A stretch of DNA of 7,690 bases from Gammaproteobacteria bacterium (lineage in GTDB: Bacteria; Pseudomonadota; Gammaproteobacteria; Chromatiales; Chromatiaceae): NCBI GenBank assembly GCA_020630035.1, contig JAHDCB010000079.1:1-7690 (forward strand), given 5' to 3'. This document shows positions 6,068 to 7,690 of the stretch, in pieces. Position 1 is the stretch's first letter, and every line of letters starts with the position of its first letter. The position numbers were made by a program, and so were the translations under genes. A model generated the notes under the pieces. The model saw only the letters and a program-made list of their open reading frames with translations. It was not told the origin of the DNA and did no database searches.

Positions 6068-7159
6068 ATGTTAAATCAGACCCCGTTATATGAGGCCCAT
6101 GTGGCATTAGGTGCCCGTATGGTACCTTTTGCAGGCTGGAATTTGCCAGTTCATTTTGGTTCGTTGCTGGATGAACACCATGCAGTACGGCGCCAGGCTG
6201 GTATGTTTGATGTGTGTCATATGCGTGCGGTGGATATCTCTGGTACGGATGCTACTGCCTTTTTGCGCCGGGTGTTGGCGAATGATGTACAGAAGCTATG
6301 TGTGCCAGGTAAAGCATTGTATTCTTGTTTGTTGCGTGAGGATGGCGGTGTACTGGATGATCTGATCGTTTATTTTCTGGCTGCAGATACCTTCCGGCTA
6401 GTCGTGAATGCTGGTACGGCAGTAAAGGATATTGCCTGGTTGCAGGAGCAAGCGACGCATTTTGCTGTACAGGTTGTACCACGGCATGATCTGGGGATGA
6501 TCGCTGTACAAGGCCCGGCGGCTCGTGAGTTGGTGTTGTCATTATTACCTGAGTCTATACAAGAACCTGTTGCTCAGTTGCAGCCGTTTTTTGCATTGGC
6601 TGAGGCAGAATGGTTTGTCGCACGTACTGGCTATACCGGGGAAGATGGTTTTGAAATTCTGTTGGACCAGACGATGCTACCATCTTTCTGGCAGCAGTTG
6701 CTGGAGGCAGGGGTGCAGCCTTGTGGGCTGGGCGCGCGTGATACGCTGCGGCTGGAGGCGGGGATGAATCTGTATGGCCAGGATATGGACGAGCAGGTTT
6801 CACCCCTATCTTCGGGTCTGGCCTGGACGGTTGATCTGCGCGATCCGCTACGCCGTTTTATTGGGCGGGATGCCCTGGAAGTGGAACAGGCCGCAGGTGA
6901 GTCTGCACAGTTTGTGGGTTTGGTGTTGGCAGGTAAAGGTGTGTTACGTCAGCATCAGCCGTTATTTGCGAATGATCAGCCGGTGGGTGAGGTAACATCC
7001 GGTGGTTTTGCGCCGACGTTGCAACGTTCTATTGCCTTGGCGCGGATTGTGCCGGGCGTGTCTGGGCCTTTGTGTGTTGGGATTCGTAAGAAGCGGATTC
7101 CGGTGACTCAGGTTCGTCTGCCGTTTGTGCGGCATGGCCAGGTTAAGGTTGCATTATAG
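6068..7159 (+). CDS. gcvT: Glycine cleavage system T protein (aminomethyltransferase)
   Basis: Takes the aminomethyl group from the lipoyl arm of GcvH, releases ammonia and makes 5,10-methylene-tetrahydrofolate. From ATG 6068 the 363 residues align in register with the E. coli protein at the N-terminus (MLNQTPLYEAH against MAQQTPLYEQH). AGGG at 6055-6058 is well spaced for this start. An ATG 6 bases earlier (6062) is too close to the site. Motifs are GARMVPFAGW (15-24), GMFDVCHM (45-52), LANDVQKL (70-77), GKALYS (81-86), GGVLDDLIVY with the catalytic Asp97/98 region (93-102), RTGYTGEDGFEI (186-197) and GLGARDTLRLEAGMNLYG (220-237). The C-terminal barrel domain includes GEVTSGGFAPTLQRSIALA. 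Cys50 replaces the more common Ser in FDVSHM, a minor change. It is followed by gcvH after 42 bases, so the two form an operon. Confidence 0.96.
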   Translation: MLNQTPLYEAHVALGARMVPFAGWNLPVHFGSLLDEHHAVRRQAGMFDVCHMRAVDISGTDATAFLRRVLANDVQKLCVPGKALYSCLLREDGGVLDDLIVYFLAADTFRLVVNAGTAVKDIAWLQEQATHFAVQVVPRHDLGMIAVQGPAARELVLSLLPESIQEPVAQLQPFFALAEAEWFVARTGYTGEDGFEILLDQTMLPSFWQQLLEAGVQPCGLGARDTLRLEAGMNLYGQDMDEQVSPLSSGLAWTVDLRDPLRRFIGRDALEVEQAAGESAQFVGLVLAGKGVLRQHQPLFANDQPVGEVTSGGFAPTLQRSIALARIVPGVSGPLCVGIRKKRIPVTQVRLPFVRHGQVKVAL

Positions 7160-7201
7160 GTACTGCAAGGTGCCGTTGATTTCTGAAACTAAGGACTTCT
7201 G

Positions 7202-7597
7202 ATGAGTAATATCCCTGATAATCTGAAATTTACCAATAGCCACGAGTGGGTGCAGTTAGCGGATGATGGAACAGTCAGTATCGGTATTACCGATCATGCT
7301 CAGTTGTTGCTGGGCGATCTGGTATTTGTCGAGCTGCCGGAGACGGGTGATGAGCTGAAGCAGGATGATGAGTGTGCGGTGGTGGAGTCGGTGAAGGCGG
7401 CTTCAGATGTGTTTGCGCCAGTCAGCGGTCAGGTGGTTGCCTGCAATGAGGCACTGGCTGATACACCGGAAACCATCAATGAAGATCCGTATGTGGCGGG
7501 TTGGTTATTTAAGTTGCAATTAACAGACCAGGCTGAGCTGGATAATTTACTGGATGCTGCGGCGTACCGGGCGCTATGTGAGCAGGATGAGCATTAA
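7202..7597 (+). CDS. gcvH: Glycine cleavage system H protein (lipoyl carrier)
   Basis: A small cytosolic carrier whose lipoyl-lysine shuttles the aminomethyl group between the P, T and L proteins of the glycine cleavage complex. The 131 residues have normal length. The start SNIPDNLKFTNSHEWV is family-typical, with GITDHAQLLLGDLVFVELP (28-46), the lipoylation site ESVKAASDVFAPVSG with Lys65, and the NEDPYVAGWLFKL segment. AAGGA (7191-7195) lies 6 bases before the ATG. The gene sits 42 bases after gcvT with no terminator between, so the two are co-transcribed. Glycine decarboxylase (gcvP, or split gcvPA-gcvPB) would be the expected next gene in many proteobacteria but is not inside this window. 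Confidence 0.97.
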   Translation: MSNIPDNLKFTNSHEWVQLADDGTVSIGITDHAQLLLGDLVFVELPETGDELKQDDECAVVESVKAASDVFAPVSGQVVACNEALADTPETINEDPYVAGWLFKLQLTDQAELDNLLDAAAYRALCEQDEH

Positions 7598-7690
7598 CGA
7601 GCATCGTCTATGCAGCTGCAGATTTGATGCGGGGTGTGATTGTAGTGGTCAAGTATTTTCGTACCACTTGAGGGGGTGAGAGCTGGTTTA
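7598..7690. other. Region after gcvH with an inverted repeat
   Basis: Holds AGTGGT (7644-7649) paired with ACCACT (7663-7668) around 13 bases. An alternative overlapping pair is CAAGT (7650-7654) with ACTTG (7666-7670). These two stems share bases, so only one can form at a time. No T-run follows, so it is not an intrinsic terminator. No open frame of note begins here. Confidence 0.35.
7670..7680 (+). promoter_or_regulatory. Possible Shine-Dalgarno site of the next gene
   Basis: GAGGGGGTGAG is strongly purine-rich and would suit a ribosome binding site for a start codon at or just beyond the right edge; the last base, A at 7690, could begin an ATG. The next gene itself is not visible. A glycine decarboxylase gene is expected from context only. 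Confidence 0.3.

Overview
The window (7,690 bases, roughly half G+C) reads as chromosomal DNA of a proteobacterium, most likely a gammaproteobacterium. The evidence is a free-standing hisI not fused to hisE, a glutathione-dependent glyoxalase II, and GcvT, GcvH and Acs of proteobacterial type with Shine-Dalgarno sites. The species cannot be named from the sequence. Most of the window is housekeeping metabolism. The accessory part is a short scar at about 2593-3959 between pyrC and acs.

Left part (76-2592, + strand): a tightly overlapping operon of hisI (histidine biosynthesis), gloB (methylglyoxal detoxification) and pyrC (pyrimidine biosynthesis). The hisI/gloB overlap is 20 nt and the gloB/pyrC overlap is 8 nt. 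gloB is split by a net frame change near 734-743. Restoring one tandem copy of a 5-base CCTGG unit would rejoin the frames with a family-typical sequence. pyrC encodes the Porphyromonas/Bacteroidetes-like dihydroorotase subtype, in which the first His of the usual HxH metal motif is Gln.

Middle part (2593-3959, - strand): an intact 3TM phage holin gene lies downstream of the 3' part of a phage M15-type peptidoglycan peptidase (endolysin). The 5' end of the lysin is missing. Its reading frame runs directly into the 5' end of an unrelated, unrecognised gene that is itself 3'-truncated. A sharp change in strand composition at about 3480 marks the join. This looks like a phage lysis cassette stranded by a deletion or by illegitimate recombination. 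An 8-bp perfect hairpin separates lysin and holin.

Right part (4065-7597): acs (acetyl-CoA synthetase, - strand) is divergent from gcvT-gcvH (+ strand), which encode the T and H proteins of the glycine cleavage system. Only 59 bases separate the acs and gcvT starts. The window ends 93 bases after gcvH, before the glycine decarboxylase gene that often follows. A purine-rich, Shine-Dalgarno-like stretch sits at the very end.

There are no tRNA or rRNA genes, CRISPR arrays, transposase genes or recognisable riboswitches. I see no clear undescribed system. The best leads are the orphan lysis cassette with its chimeric junction and the frameshifted gloB.
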